Notes: generated by a model from the sequence alone, not told the origin. A stretch of DNA of 34,464 nucleotides from an uncultured Alphaproteobacteria bacterium (GCA_910576955.1 CAJTJB010000011.1:1-34464); one strand, 5' to 3'. Counted from the first letter of the stretch, positions 1-8,048 are shown. Translations and numbers: made by a program.

Positions 1-77
1 GTTTTACCGTGGTCAACGTGACCGATGGTACCAATGTTGCAGTGTGGCTTACTGCGTTCAAACTTCTCTTTTGCCAT
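1..77 (-). CDS. tuf: Elongation factor Tu, N-terminal fragment (cut by window edge)
   Basis: Reading leftwards from the ATG at 77, 25 codons are visible before the window ends. They begin MAKEKFERSKPHCNIGTIGH and continue VDHGK, the EF-Tu start and the beginning of the G1 P-loop (GHVDHGKT). EF-Tu delivers aminoacyl-tRNA to the ribosome as a GTP complex. A TTAGGAGAAG Shine-Dalgarno stretch lies just upstream. It is the fourth gene of the str operon after rpsL, rpsG and fusA. A 99-base gap containing a terminator-like hairpin separates it from fusA, so it may be partly uncoupled from the upstream genes. Confidence 0.95.
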   Translation of the reverse strand, partial: MAKEKFERSKPHCNIGTIGHVDHGK

Positions 78-130
78 CTTAATCTTCTCCTAATAAAAAG
101 ATATCTAATTATTGATTGCTTCTGCAATCG

Positions 131-167
131 GAAAAATGGAGCAGCCGCCATAATCGATGGCTGCTCC
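131..167 (-). terminator. Terminator-like hairpin between fusA and tuf
   Basis: On the minus strand a 9-bp stem (GGAGCAGCC paired with GGCTGCTCC, 159-167 with 138-146) with a 12-base loop is followed by ATTTTTC. It lies 10 bases after the fusA stop. It could terminate or attenuate transcription before tuf, or protect the fusA mRNA end. Confidence 0.65.
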
Positions 168-176
168 GGTTAAACT

Positions 177-2252
177 TTAGCTGTTTTTAGCCTTAACGGT
201 TTCAGCAACTTCTCTCGGAACTTCGGCATAATGGTCGAACTGCATTGTAAACTGCGCACGCCCTTGAGAGAGGGAACGCAAAGTGTTTACATAGCCGAAC
301 ATATTAGCCAAAGGAACTTGTGCGTCAACAACACGGGCATTGCCGCGCTGATCCATACCGCTGACCAAACCGCGTCTTGAGTTCAAGTCACCGATAATAT
401 CGCCCATATATTCTTCCGGAGTAACCACTTCAACCTTCATAATCGGCTCAAGCAATTTCGCATCTGCCTGACGCATACCTTCGCGGAAAGCCGCACGGGC
501 TGCAATTTCGAAGCACATAACGTTCGAGTCAACCTCGTGGTAAGCACCATCATACAATGTGCACTTAACACCGGTCACCGGATAGCCTGCGAGAACACCG
601 GCATCCATTGCCGAACGCAAACCTTTTTCAACACCCGGAATATATTCCTTCGGAACGTTACCGCCGACAACCGTATTATTAAATTCAAAACCGGTATAAC
701 CTTCCATCGGTTCGAACTTGATTTTAACTTTAGCGAACTGACCAGCACCACCGGATTGTTTCTTGTGGGTGTATTCAATATCGCACGGTTTGGTAATCGT
801 CTCGCGGTAAGCAACCTGCGGGTTACCGATATTGGCTTCAACCTTAAATTCGCGTTTCAGACGGTCAACGATAATGTCGAGGTGCAACTCGCCCATACCT
901 TTAATGATTGTCTGACCGGAATCAGGGTCGGAAGAAACTTTGAAAGACGGGTCTTCCATTGCCAAACGCGACAACGCCAAGCCCATTTTTTCAACGTCGG
1001 CTTTTGTTTTCGGCTCAACTGCCAATTCAATAACCGGATCCGGGAACACCATGTTTTCCAAAACAATCGGATTGCTGGAATCACACAAGGTATCGCCGGT
1101 CGTCGTATCTTTCAAACCTGCCAAAGCGATAATATCGCCGGCATTTGCTTCTTTGATATCGTCACGCTTGTTAGCATGCATCAACAGCATACGACCGATA
1201 CGTTCTTTTTTATCTTTAACCGAGTTATAGATATAAGAACCGGCTTGAATTGTACCCGAATAAATACGGGTAAAGGTCAACGAACCGACAAACGGGTCAT
1301 TCATAATCTTGAATGCCAAAGCAGACAGCGGCTGATTGTCATCGGCCTTACGGGTAATAACTTCATCAGTTCCCGGTTTAGTACCTTCAACATCCGGCAA
1401 ATCCAAAGGAGAAGGCAGGTAGTCGATAACGGCATCAAGCAACGGCTGTACGCCTTTGTTCTTAAAGGCAGTTCCGCATAATACCGGAACAAAAGACATA
1501 GACAACGTACCTTTACGAATGCATTTTTTCAAAGTATCAATAGAGATTTCTTTGCCTTCAAAATAGTCTTCCATAGCCTGATCATCCATCTCAACAGCCA
1601 TTTCGACTAATTTTGCGTGATATTCTTCCGCTTTGTCTTTCAGTTCCGCCGGAATTTCCGTAACGTTAATCGGAGCATCTGCCGTATCGCCAGTGTATAC
1701 GATTGCTTTCATCTCGAGCAAATCGATAACGCCTTGGAATTCAGCTTCTGCGCCGATTGGCAATTGCAGAGCCATCGGGCGAGCGCCCAAACGGTCAACA
1801 ATCATATCCAGACAGCGATAAAAGTTCGCGCCGATTCTGTCCATCTTGTTGCAGAAGCAGATTCTCGGAACGTTGTATTTATCAGCTTGTCTCCAAACTG
1901 TTTCAGACTGCGGTTCAACACCGGCAACAGAGTCAAATACCGTGATTGCACCGTCAAGAACGCGCAAAGAACGTTCAACCTCAACCGTAAAGTCAACGTG
2001 ACCCGGAGTGTCAATAATATTGACGCGGTGACCTTTCCAATAGCAGGTGGTCGCAGCAGAAGTAATGGTAATACCACGCTCCTGTTCCTGTTCCATCCAG
2101 TCCATCGTTGCGGCACCATCGTGGGTTTCGCCGATTTTGTGGTTTACGCCGGTGTAAAATAAGATACGCTCTGTTGTAGTGGTTTTACCGGCATCAATAT
2201 GCGCCATGATACCGATATTTCTGTACATTTCCAATTTATGTGTACGAGCCAT
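177..2252 (-). CDS. fusA: Elongation factor G
   Basis: Translocation GTPase that moves tRNAs and mRNA through the ribosome and helps recycle ribosomes. The 691-residue length is typical. Near the N-terminus are the GTPase motifs AHIDAGKTTTTERI (G1), RGITITSAATT (switch I), DTPGHVDF (G3) and NKMD (G4). The C-terminal domain IV/V signature EYMGDIIGDLNSRRG is intact. An AGGGAA Shine-Dalgarno precedes the ATG at 2252. The gene follows rpsG after 21 bases, so it is translated from the same str-operon transcript. Large open frames on the opposite strand here are antisense shadows of this strongly conserved gene. Confidence 0.98.
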   Translation of the reverse strand: MARTHKLEMYRNIGIMAHIDAGKTTTTERILFYTGVNHKIGETHDGAATMDWMEQEQERGITITSAATTCYWKGHRVNIIDTPGHVDFTVEVERSLRVLDGAITVFDSVAGVEPQSETVWRQADKYNVPRICFCNKMDRIGANFYRCLDMIVDRLGARPMALQLPIGAEAEFQGVIDLLEMKAIVYTGDTADAPINVTEIPAELKDKAEEYHAKLVEMAVEMDDQAMEDYFEGKEISIDTLKKCIRKGTLSMSFVPVLCGTAFKNKGVQPLLDAVIDYLPSPLDLPDVEGTKPGTDEVITRKADDNQPLSALAFKIMNDPFVGSLTFTRIYSGTIQAGSYIYNSVKDKKERIGRMLLMHANKRDDIKEANAGDIIALAGLKDTTTGDTLCDSSNPIVLENMVFPDPVIELAVEPKTKADVEKMGLALSRLAMEDPSFKVSSDPDSGQTIIKGMGELHLDIIVDRLKREFKVEANIGNPQVAYRETITKPCDIEYTHKKQSGGAGQFAKVKIKFEPMEGYTGFEFNNTVVGGNVPKEYIPGVEKGLRSAMDAGVLAGYPVTGVKCTLYDGAYHEVDSNVMCFEIAARAAFREGMRQADAKLLEPIMKVEVVTPEEYMGDIIGDLNSRRGLVSGMDQRGNARVVDAQVPLANMFGYVNTLRSLSQGRAQFTMQFDHYAEVPREVAETVKAKNS

Positions 2253-2273
2253 TGTCTTATGTTCCCTGTAATA

Positions 2274-2744
2274 TTAGAATTTATAATGCGAGAAAGCTTT
2301 GTTTGCTTCAGCCATTTTGTGGGTATCTTCGCGTTTTTTAACAGCGGCACCACGGTTGGCAAAAGCATCCAACAATTCGTTGGCAAGCTTATCTGTCATG
2401 GTTGTTTCGGAGCGCTTTTTGGCAGCGGCGATAATCCAGCGGATAGCCAAAGCCTGACGGCGGTCTGCTCTTACTTCGCAAGGAACTTGGTAAGTAGCAC
2501 CACCCACGCGGCGGGAACGAACTTCCAAAACAGGTTTAACGTTTTCAATAGCTTCGTGGAACACGGTCAAAGCTTCCTGCTTTGATTTCTGGGCTAAAAT
2601 ATCGAATGCGGAGTAAACAATTTTCTCTGCAACGGCTTTTTTGCCCTGTTCCATAACATTGTTAATAAATTTTGCAACAACCTGATCGTTGTATTTCGCA
2701 TCAGGCAGCACAACTCTTTTTATAGCACTATGACGACGTGACAT
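2274..2744 (-). CDS. rpsG: 30S ribosomal protein S7
   Basis: Primary 16S rRNA-binding protein that nucleates assembly of the 30S head and lines the mRNA exit channel. The 156-residue length matches the family. Family hallmarks include the MSRRHSA start, the FINNVMEQGKK block, the RSRRVGGATYQVP loop and the RAVKKREDTHKMAEANKAF-type C-terminus. AGGAGA lies 8 bases before the ATG. The gene starts only 11 bases after rpsL ends, as expected for translationally coupled str-operon genes. In E. coli S7 is the autogenous repressor of this operon; whether that holds here cannot be read from the sequence. Confidence 0.98.
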   Translation of the reverse strand: MSRRHSAIKRVVLPDAKYNDQVVAKFINNVMEQGKKAVAEKIVYSAFDILAQKSKQEALTVFHEAIENVKPVLEVRSRRVGGATYQVPCEVRADRRQALAIRWIIAAAKKRSETTMTDKLANELLDAFANRGAAVKKREDTHKMAEANKAFSHYKF

Positions 2745-2755
2745 CTGGCATTCTC

Positions 2756-3127
2756 CTATTTAGGTCTCTTCGCGCCGTATAAAGAGCGGCGTTGACGACG
2801 TTTAGCAATTCCTTGTGTATCCAAGGTACCACGAATGATATGATAACGAACACCAGGCAAGTCTTTCACACGGCCTCCTCTAATCAGCACCACTGAGTGT
2901 TCTTGAAGATTATGACCTTCACCAGGGATATAACTGATTACTTCAAAGCCGTTTGTCAGACGAATACGTGCCACTTTACGCAAAGCCGAGTTCGGCTTTT
3001 TTGGGGTCGTTGTATAAACCCTGGTACAAACACCGCGTTTTTGTGGGCAAGATTTCAAAGCCGGAACTTTGTCTCTCTTCACTTTTGGTGTTCGTGATTT
3101 ACGAATTAACTGATTAATTGTAGGCAT
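2756..3127 (-). CDS. rpsL: 30S ribosomal protein S12
   Basis: Decoding-centre protein of the small subunit and first gene of the str operon. The chosen start is the ATG at 3127 (MPTINQLIRK); a GTG one codon upstream is in frame, but the family universally begins MPTINQL and the AAGGAAA Shine-Dalgarno is well placed for this ATG. The product is 123 residues. The conserved loops TTPKKPNSALRKVARIRL and GGRVKDLPGVRYHIIRG are intact, and the lysines that are streptomycin-resistance sites in other bacteria are unchanged. The C-terminus is the usual basic tail (KRRQRRSLYGAKRPK). Confidence 0.98.
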   Translation of the reverse strand: MPTINQLIRKSRTPKVKRDKVPALKSCPQKRGVCTRVYTTTPKKPNSALRKVARIRLTNGFEVISYIPGEGHNLQEHSVVLIRGGRVKDLPGVRYHIIRGTLDTQGIAKRRQRRSLYGAKRPK

Positions 3128-3291
3128 CACAAATTTCCTTAAAAGTTAAATTATTAAAACGACTTGCCCTTAAAAGGCGATTCTCAACCGGCTTATTTTT
3201 GTTTAATTAAACATAACCCGTTGATTTACCGTCTTTAAAGACAAAACAAACCGAAAAGGCAGATACACTGCCCCCTAAATTCGTTGCCCGA

Positions 3292-3320
3292 AACTTACCT
3301 TATCTTTTTTTTATAGTCAA
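3292..3320 (-). promoter_or_regulatory. Weak candidate promoter for the str operon in a gene-free divergent gap
   Basis: The gap between rpsL and the next plus-strand gene (3128-3446) contains no gene. On the minus strand TTGACT (3315-3320) and TAAGTT (3292-3297) are 17 bases apart; the -10 is poor. The leader would be about 160 bases, long enough for regulation, but I see no clear S7-binding mimic. Confidence 0.25.
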
Positions 3321-3393
3321 CCATTATTTTAAACATTTTTTAATTTAAATGTGTTTTAAACCCCCGCTGCCGAATCGGAAAATATGAAAAAAA

Positions 3394-3422
3394 TTGACAT
3401 TTGCTGCCGCTTTTGCTATAAT
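3394..3422 (+). promoter_or_regulatory. Perfect consensus sigma-70 promoter of the 600-aa HExxH gene
   Basis: TTGACA at 3394-3399 and TATAAT at 3417-3422 are separated by exactly 17 bases. The predicted transcript starts near 3429, about 18 bases before the ATG at 3447, with GGGAGA between. This placement rules out an in-frame ATG at 3384, which lies upstream of the promoter. Confidence 0.85.
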
Positions 3423-3446
3423 AGGGTAAATTTGGGAGATATTATA

Positions 3447-5249
3447 ATGACCGAAGAAGAGAAACAATCTGCAATTCAAAGCGCCAAAGAGCGGATAGCC
3501 GGTGCAGCGGTAAAGTTTGCAACGGCAGTTTCCGTTCTCTCTCCGGTTGCGGCAGAAGCCCAACAGATACGCGCGGCGGAAAATATTTCTCCGGCAGCAA
3601 CGCACACCATAACCGCCGATATTAAAAACCCGATTGAAATCACCGACATCAAAGAGGCTCAAAACCAACCTGCTTTCGGCAGTGAAGAATGGTTAAAATC
3701 GCAAATGCAGGCAGACCGCGCCGAACACGCTGATGAGCTTGCGGCAAAAACCGAAACATTAACAGCCGCAAACGCCGAAAACCATATGGCGCAACAATAT
3801 GTTGACCGCCTTTCCCAAAGTCTGGACTTGGAATCGCCTGAAATTTTCGATAATTATTTAAATGCCTCCCAAGTCGGCGGCGTTCCCTCCCGGGCGCTTA
3901 CTTTCGCTTCAACTCCCGCCTCTTCGGGAGTGCAGGTAAAGAAACCGAAAATCGACCAGCCGAAAGATGTTTACAGATCGACCGACTTTGTGCAGGCTGA
4001 TATGAACAATGCCAGAGATCAAATGATGGCGCAAAGCGCAAACGCCGCTTTTGATAAAGACACCGGAAAAATTAAGCTCTACCCGCCGAAAGAACATTCC
4101 GAGCAAGAGCTCAACGCTTTGCTGGAAAAAGGAGATGTTAAACGCTATGAATATGTGAAAGGCAATCAGTTGGTTGACGAAGCCATCCGCCTCCACGAAC
4201 ACTCTCATCTGGAAGATTTTCAATATAACGGGCAAAACACGCTTGTCCTTCCGACAGATATTGCCAAAGCAGACCGCCTGACAGAAACGAAAGCCTACGC
4301 TGTAGAAAACCTCTATATGGCAAATCAATATACATTGCTCAAACAACAGGGAATTGAAATGGTCGGCATTAACAATGAATACAGGCCGATTGACGATTTG
4401 TTGGATATCTATCCCGGGTTAAAGGAAACAGTTAAGCAAATAGAAACCGAAACCAACGGAAAAGGGTTTGATGCCCAATCCCCCGCCCACGTTCGCAAAA
4501 TCGTTGAAAATGCATCGCAGCAATGGCATCAAAACCGCATTGAGATGTACCAAAGCCAACATATTACCAGTGCCAAGCAGGATGCCGTTTGCAAAAACCT
4601 GTTTGATTGTGTCCAACACGATGACGAAACTTATGATAAAGTCAGCAAACAAATGACAAATACGAAAGTATACATCGGCAACAATACAAGTTGCGATTTA
4701 TCCGGCTGCAAAGATTTGCTCGATACGCTGACCACCGAACAGGCTCAAGAATTGTTAAGCACCAAAAAAATTTCCCATACCATAGACTTAACTTACGGTG
4801 ATGTCAAAAAAATCGACGATTACCTGACTAACGAACAGCATCTCGCCGACACCGGTGAAAAAACGGGTTACTTTAATGATAATTACGAAAATATCGTTAC
4901 GCGCAAAGATCCGGTTGATGCCAAACTTAAAGCCCTGATGCTCTCATTAGATAAAAGTAATAATAACACCATCATCTACGCCGATTTGTTAAAAGAACAA
5001 ACCGACGCAAACGGTCATACTATCGTCAGTGATGAAAATGGAAATGTCGACATTACCGATTTCAACGAAAAAAGCGCCAATCTGCAAGCCGATATGATTC
5101 AAACGCGAACCGAGTACGAAGCCAAACTCACAGCGCAAACCGCCGCTGCCACACAAGCAAACTCTGCGGAAAACGCATCCTCGCCAAACACTGCCGGCAA
5201 TACCGTTTCTCCCGCCGCTCTCCGGCAGATACAACAGCAGGGCAGATAG
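3447..5249 (+). CDS. Putative zinc metallopeptidase (HExxH family), 600 aa, paralogue of the gene at 26762-29254
   Basis: I do not recognise a named family. Residues 250-254 read HEHSH, an HExxH zinc-metallopeptidase motif, followed by DRLTET with Glu280, 26 residues after the second His, a plausible gluzincin-type third ligand. After it comes YTLLKQQGIE and, from residue 408, VYIGNNTSCDLSGCKDLLDT. All of these blocks recur in the same order in the 830-aa protein encoded at 26762-29254. The first 40 residues are alanine-rich with a weak hydrophobic patch ending near AAEAQQ; this is not a classical signal peptide. The C-terminus is Ala/Asn-rich. The start at 3447 is fixed by the promoter at 3394-3422 and GGGAGA. 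Peptidase activity is inferred from the motif only. Confidence 0.75.
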   Translation: MTEEEKQSAIQSAKERIAGAAVKFATAVSVLSPVAAEAQQIRAAENISPAATHTITADIKNPIEITDIKEAQNQPAFGSEEWLKSQMQADRAEHADELAAKTETLTAANAENHMAQQYVDRLSQSLDLESPEIFDNYLNASQVGGVPSRALTFASTPASSGVQVKKPKIDQPKDVYRSTDFVQADMNNARDQMMAQSANAAFDKDTGKIKLYPPKEHSEQELNALLEKGDVKRYEYVKGNQLVDEAIRLHEHSHLEDFQYNGQNTLVLPTDIAKADRLTETKAYAVENLYMANQYTLLKQQGIEMVGINNEYRPIDDLLDIYPGLKETVKQIETETNGKGFDAQSPAHVRKIVENASQQWHQNRIEMYQSQHITSAKQDAVCKNLFDCVQHDDETYDKVSKQMTNTKVYIGNNTSCDLSGCKDLLDTLTTEQAQELLSTKKISHTIDLTYGDVKKIDDYLTNEQHLADTGEKTGYFNDNYENIVTRKDPVDAKLKALMLSLDKSNNNTIIYADLLKEQTDANGHTIVSDENGNVDITDFNEKSANLQADMIQTRTEYEAKLTAQTAAATQANSAENASSPNTAGNTVSPAALRQIQQQGR

Positions 5250-5267
5250 CCGAATCTTCAAAAAACA

Positions 5268-5296
5268 TTGACACCGACAGCTCTTTCGTTTATAAT
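5268..5296 (+). promoter_or_regulatory. Perfect consensus sigma-70 promoter of the 438-aa gene
   Basis: TTGACA (5268-5273), a 17-base spacer, then TATAAT (5291-5296), only 18 bases after the previous stop codon. The expected transcription start is near 5303, so the ATG at 5304 would be leaderless; the ATG at 5322, with CAGGAGATA upstream, is preferred. Confidence 0.85.
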
Positions 5297-5321
5297 AGAA
5301 TAAATGACAGGAGATAGGATT

Positions 5322-6638
5322 ATGTCTGAAGAAACCAAAGAACAGCCCGCTGCCGACAATAACGCAGACATTCAGAAAGAAGTAGCCATTGCTCATTCGC
5401 GGGCAAGCGGACACTTTAATAATTCCAAAAATGATATAAACTCCCCCACCTATCAGGAGCTGCACGCCCAAGGGCAACGCGCCGCCGAGATAGCGCAAGA
5501 CCTGCATAACCGCATCGCCCAATCAACATCAGCCCGCCCCGCCGCCGAGGTGATGCGCAACGATGCTGATAACGCCAAAAAAACACAACAGCAAATAACT
5601 CAAGGCACAGACCCTCTTGCCGCCTATACCGGATATTCAGCCTATGCCGTTCTTGAGCCGGCAGAAAAAGACGGAAACCGCAATTATTACGACAATCCGC
5701 TGACTTATGATGAATACGCCGTTTCCGAAGACAAAAAAGGGCTTAATGTCAAATATAACCTGACCGAACTCACTCCCGGAGGAAAAGCCGGCGCCGCCAA
5801 TGACCCGAACCTCATCCTCGGCGGCAGTTCCACCGAACAATCGTTTTCATACAACGAAAAAACATCCGGCAACAAAACAATCGTCACCACCGAGCATATC
5901 CTAACCGGCACGCATTCCCCGTCTTCAATAGACATCAACGAAAACAGGACGCAGCCGATGGGCTTTCAAAACAAGCAAAATCACACCTGCGTTTATGACA
6001 AAGACAAAAAGCTCGTCGAGCAAACCTACCGCACCGTCACCAACAACACGATTACAGATGCGAAAAGCAGTGCCCACAAAGGGCAGGATATGAGCCGTGG
6101 CAATGAACAAGGATATTTTCAAAAACGGGTGGAAGCTTCTGCCGTCCGCGGACAATACAGCAGATTTAACCAAACGGAACTCTCACGCGACGGTAAAGAA
6201 CAAAAAGTATTAAGCGGCTGGAAAAATGAGCATTCCGAAAAATATAATTGCCAACAGGGCAACACTTTGAACGAGGCTGTTTACAGCAAAAACGCCAAAG
6301 GCGACTGGGTCTATTCCGGCAGCCAAAATCAAACAGACGGAGAAAATATCGTTTCTCATCGGGAATATTCGCCTGAAGAAGCCGAAAAAGAATTTAAACG
6401 CCTCAAACAAAGCGTCAACAAAGAGCTCAAAGAATTAACCGGCACAAACAATCTCGACGCTTATGCCGACCAGCTCGGCGCAGCAAAACCGCAGGCAGAT
6501 TTGGGCGCGCTGTGGAGCAATATTAATGCCACCCAAGAAGACAAAGCCAAAGCCGAACAAGCCAATGCCGAGTTCTCGGGCAAATATGAAAACGCCCCCG
6601 CCGCCATAGTCGCCTTAAAAAAGGCAAAAAGCAGATAA
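5322..6638 (+). CDS. Hypothetical hydrophilic protein, 438 aa, neighbour of the HExxH protein
   Basis: Not recognised. The protein starts MSEETKEQPAADNNA and is strongly hydrophilic, rich in Asn, Lys, Glu, Gln and Ala, with no signal peptide or membrane segment and only two cysteines. The N-terminal 110 residues look helical (HNRIAQSTS, AEVMRNDADNAKKTQQQ). The middle (about 125-330) alternates short polar strands and turns (YNLTELTPGG, TYRTVTNNT, WVYSGSQNQ), suggesting a beta-rich repeat fold. The C-terminal 90 residues are again helical and charged. It follows the HExxH gene by 72 bases but has its own consensus promoter. A partner or substrate of the predicted peptidase is a guess from adjacency only. 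Confidence 0.7.
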   Translation: MSEETKEQPAADNNADIQKEVAIAHSRASGHFNNSKNDINSPTYQELHAQGQRAAEIAQDLHNRIAQSTSARPAAEVMRNDADNAKKTQQQITQGTDPLAAYTGYSAYAVLEPAEKDGNRNYYDNPLTYDEYAVSEDKKGLNVKYNLTELTPGGKAGAANDPNLILGGSSTEQSFSYNEKTSGNKTIVTTEHILTGTHSPSSIDINENRTQPMGFQNKQNHTCVYDKDKKLVEQTYRTVTNNTITDAKSSAHKGQDMSRGNEQGYFQKRVEASAVRGQYSRFNQTELSRDGKEQKVLSGWKNEHSEKYNCQQGNTLNEAVYSKNAKGDWVYSGSQNQTDGENIVSHREYSPEEAEKEFKRLKQSVNKELKELTGTNNLDAYADQLGAAKPQADLGALWSNINATQEDKAKAEQANAEFSGKYENAPAAIVALKKAKSR

Positions 6639-6711
6639 AATAAAAAATCGCAAATCTTTAAAAAAAACTCTTTACAAACAAAAATAAATATTTTAAGAAA
6701 GAACACATCAT

Positions 6712-6788
6712 GCGCCCGTAGCTCAGCAGGATAGAGCAACAGCCTTCTAAGCTGTGGGTCAGGCGTTCGAATCGCCTCGGGCGTACCA
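6712..6788 (+). tRNA. tRNA-Arg (anticodon UCU)
   Basis: A complete 77-base cloverleaf. The acceptor stem GCGCCCG pairs with CGGGCGT. The D arm is GCTC AGCAGGATA GAGC. The anticodon stem ACAGC/GCTGT carries loop CTTCTAA with anticodon TCT at 6746-6748. The T arm is AGGCG TTCGAAT CGCCT, and CCA is encoded at 6786-6788. It reads AGA (and, by wobble, AGG) codons. It lies between two accessory-looking genes and is followed by a strong terminator. A poorly matched promoter (TTTACA at 6671) may lie in the AT-rich 70 bases upstream. Confidence 0.97.
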
Positions 6789-6807
6789 GTCAAAATTTTT
6801 AAGCTCC

Positions 6808-6839
6808 GGTTTCCGTGCAAACGGAAACCTTTTATTTTT
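6808..6839 (+). terminator. Rho-independent terminator of tRNA-Arg
   Basis: A perfect 9-bp stem GGTTTCCGT/ACGGAAACC around a GCAA tetraloop, followed by TTTTATTTTT. It lies 19 bases after the tRNA. Confidence 0.9.
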
Positions 6840-6859
6840 CGTTCGCACACATTTTCTTC

Positions 6860-6888
6860 TTGCCAAACCCTCCGGATTCTGCTATTCT
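6860..6888 (+). promoter_or_regulatory. Promoter of the 379-aa gene
   Basis: TTGCCA (6860-6865), a 17-base spacer, TATTCT (6883-6888), then AAGGAGATA before the ATG at 6909. Two mismatches in total from the sigma-70 consensus hexamers. Confidence 0.6.
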
Positions 6889-6908
6889 GTAAGGTAAGGA
6901 GATAAACT

Positions 6909-8048
6909 ATGCCGGAAACCGATAACTCACATATCAAACTGGGACTGCGCGTCAAAAAAAGCAAGGAACACCCTCTCGGATGGCAATACGTTTCCGCTTT
7001 GCCCAAAGATAAAGCCTGCATCATCGCCCTGCCCGGCTCCAGCGCCGATAACTCGCGCAAGGCCAACGGCTTTGCCAAGATGATACAAGAAACGCTAGAC
7101 GATAAAACCCTCCCCATATATTCGGTAGAATACGACTACGGCAACCGCCTCTTCCGCATAGACCGCGAAGCTCTCCTCGCCCGCTACGGACAAGAAGACA
7201 AAACCGGCACATTCATCAAATATGTTAAGGAAGAAGACAAGACCTACATTCCGCAATATATCCGCGAGCTTTATGCCCAAACCATCGCCCCGCGCCTGCG
7301 GGATGACAGCAACAACCGCACCTCGGTCAAACAAGCCGCCCAACGTTTGAATATGCTCGTGTTTGCCAATCACTGCCAAGGCTCGACAGTTGCTTTCCAG
7401 CTCGAACGCTTAATGGAAGCGGATATGCAACAGCTCGGCTATCCTGAAAAAACAAGGGATTACCTCTTCAAGCAGCTGCATAACATCAGCGTTGCCCCCG
7501 TCACGCCCTATGGCATCAGCAAAACCTCAACTTGCAAATTTGTATCGCTTGATGATGATGTCGCAATGAGTGTCCACACCCCACAAATTCAACACATCCT
7601 GCGCCGCAAGCGCGAACATCAGCGCTTTATGGAGGGTATCCGCGGCAACGAAACCGAACGTCGCGCCGGAAACAAGCCTTTTTCTATGCAATTTACGATG
7701 TTCTGCCCCACCGGCAACGAAACCGTTTTTGCCGTCAACAATATGTATCCGGCAGAAATTCAGCAAGACCCAGATTACGAGGGTATCGAACACACTTTTT
7801 CGCCCTATTCGGATAAAGAAGACGACGACCGCACCAAACAAGGCGATGTGATGAGCCGCACGTTTCGCGCCGTTTTGAACCAAACCGCCCGCCACGCCAA
7901 ACAAAATGAAAGCGAATTTACGGAAATGCCGAATTTAAGCCAAAATCCGGCGCTCGCCTCGCTCTTTAAAATAGCGAAAAACAACCGCTACAATTTCATC
8001 ACCGCCGAAACTGCCCTGATGAAAGCCCGCCGCGGCAGAAATAAATAG
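6909..8048 (+). CDS. Hypothetical protein with alpha/beta-hydrolase-like features, 379 aa
   Basis: No family recognised with confidence. An early strand and loop, ACIIALPGSSADNSRKANGF (about residues 36-55), resembles the first core strand and oxyanion loop of an alpha/beta hydrolase. Residues 151-160 (VFANHCQGST) resemble a strand-elbow-helix nucleophile turn, with Cys156 in the nucleophile place (x-Cys-x-Gly) instead of Ser. Downstream HNISVAPVTPYGISKTSTCK and a Asp-rich SLDDDV follow. There is no signal peptide, so the protein is probably cytoplasmic. AAGGAGATA precedes the start. It is a monocistronic gene between the tRNA terminator and the pheA promoter. A plain hypothetical protein remains possible; the fold call needs a structure prediction. 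Confidence 0.6.
   Translation: MPETDNSHIKLGLRVKKSKEHPLGWQYVSALPKDKACIIALPGSSADNSRKANGFAKMIQETLDDKTLPIYSVEYDYGNRLFRIDREALLARYGQEDKTGTFIKYVKEEDKTYIPQYIRELYAQTIAPRLRDDSNNRTSVKQAAQRLNMLVFANHCQGSTVAFQLERLMEADMQQLGYPEKTRDYLFKQLHNISVAPVTPYGISKTSTCKFVSLDDDVAMSVHTPQIQHILRRKREHQRFMEGIRGNETERRAGNKPFSMQFTMFCPTGNETVFAVNNMYPAEIQQDPDYEGIEHTFSPYSDKEDDDRTKQGDVMSRTFRAVLNQTARHAKQNESEFTEMPNLSQNPALASLFKIAKNNRYNFITAETALMKARRGRNK

Noticed and set aside
537..1481. A 314-codon open frame on the plus strand
   Set aside because: It lies wholly antisense to fusA, whose protein is unmistakable; long antisense frames are a known by-product of conserved codon use in such genes.
3384..3446. Upstream ATG at 3384 as start of the 600-aa HExxH protein
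   Set aside because: It lies upstream of the perfect promoter and would encode a Cys-rich segment unlike the paralogue; the ATG at 3447 has a ribosome site.
3447..8048. Genomic island integrated at tRNA-Arg
   Set aside because: Unrecognised genes flank the tRNA, but I find no integrase gene, no duplicated tRNA 3' end and no attachment-site repeat.
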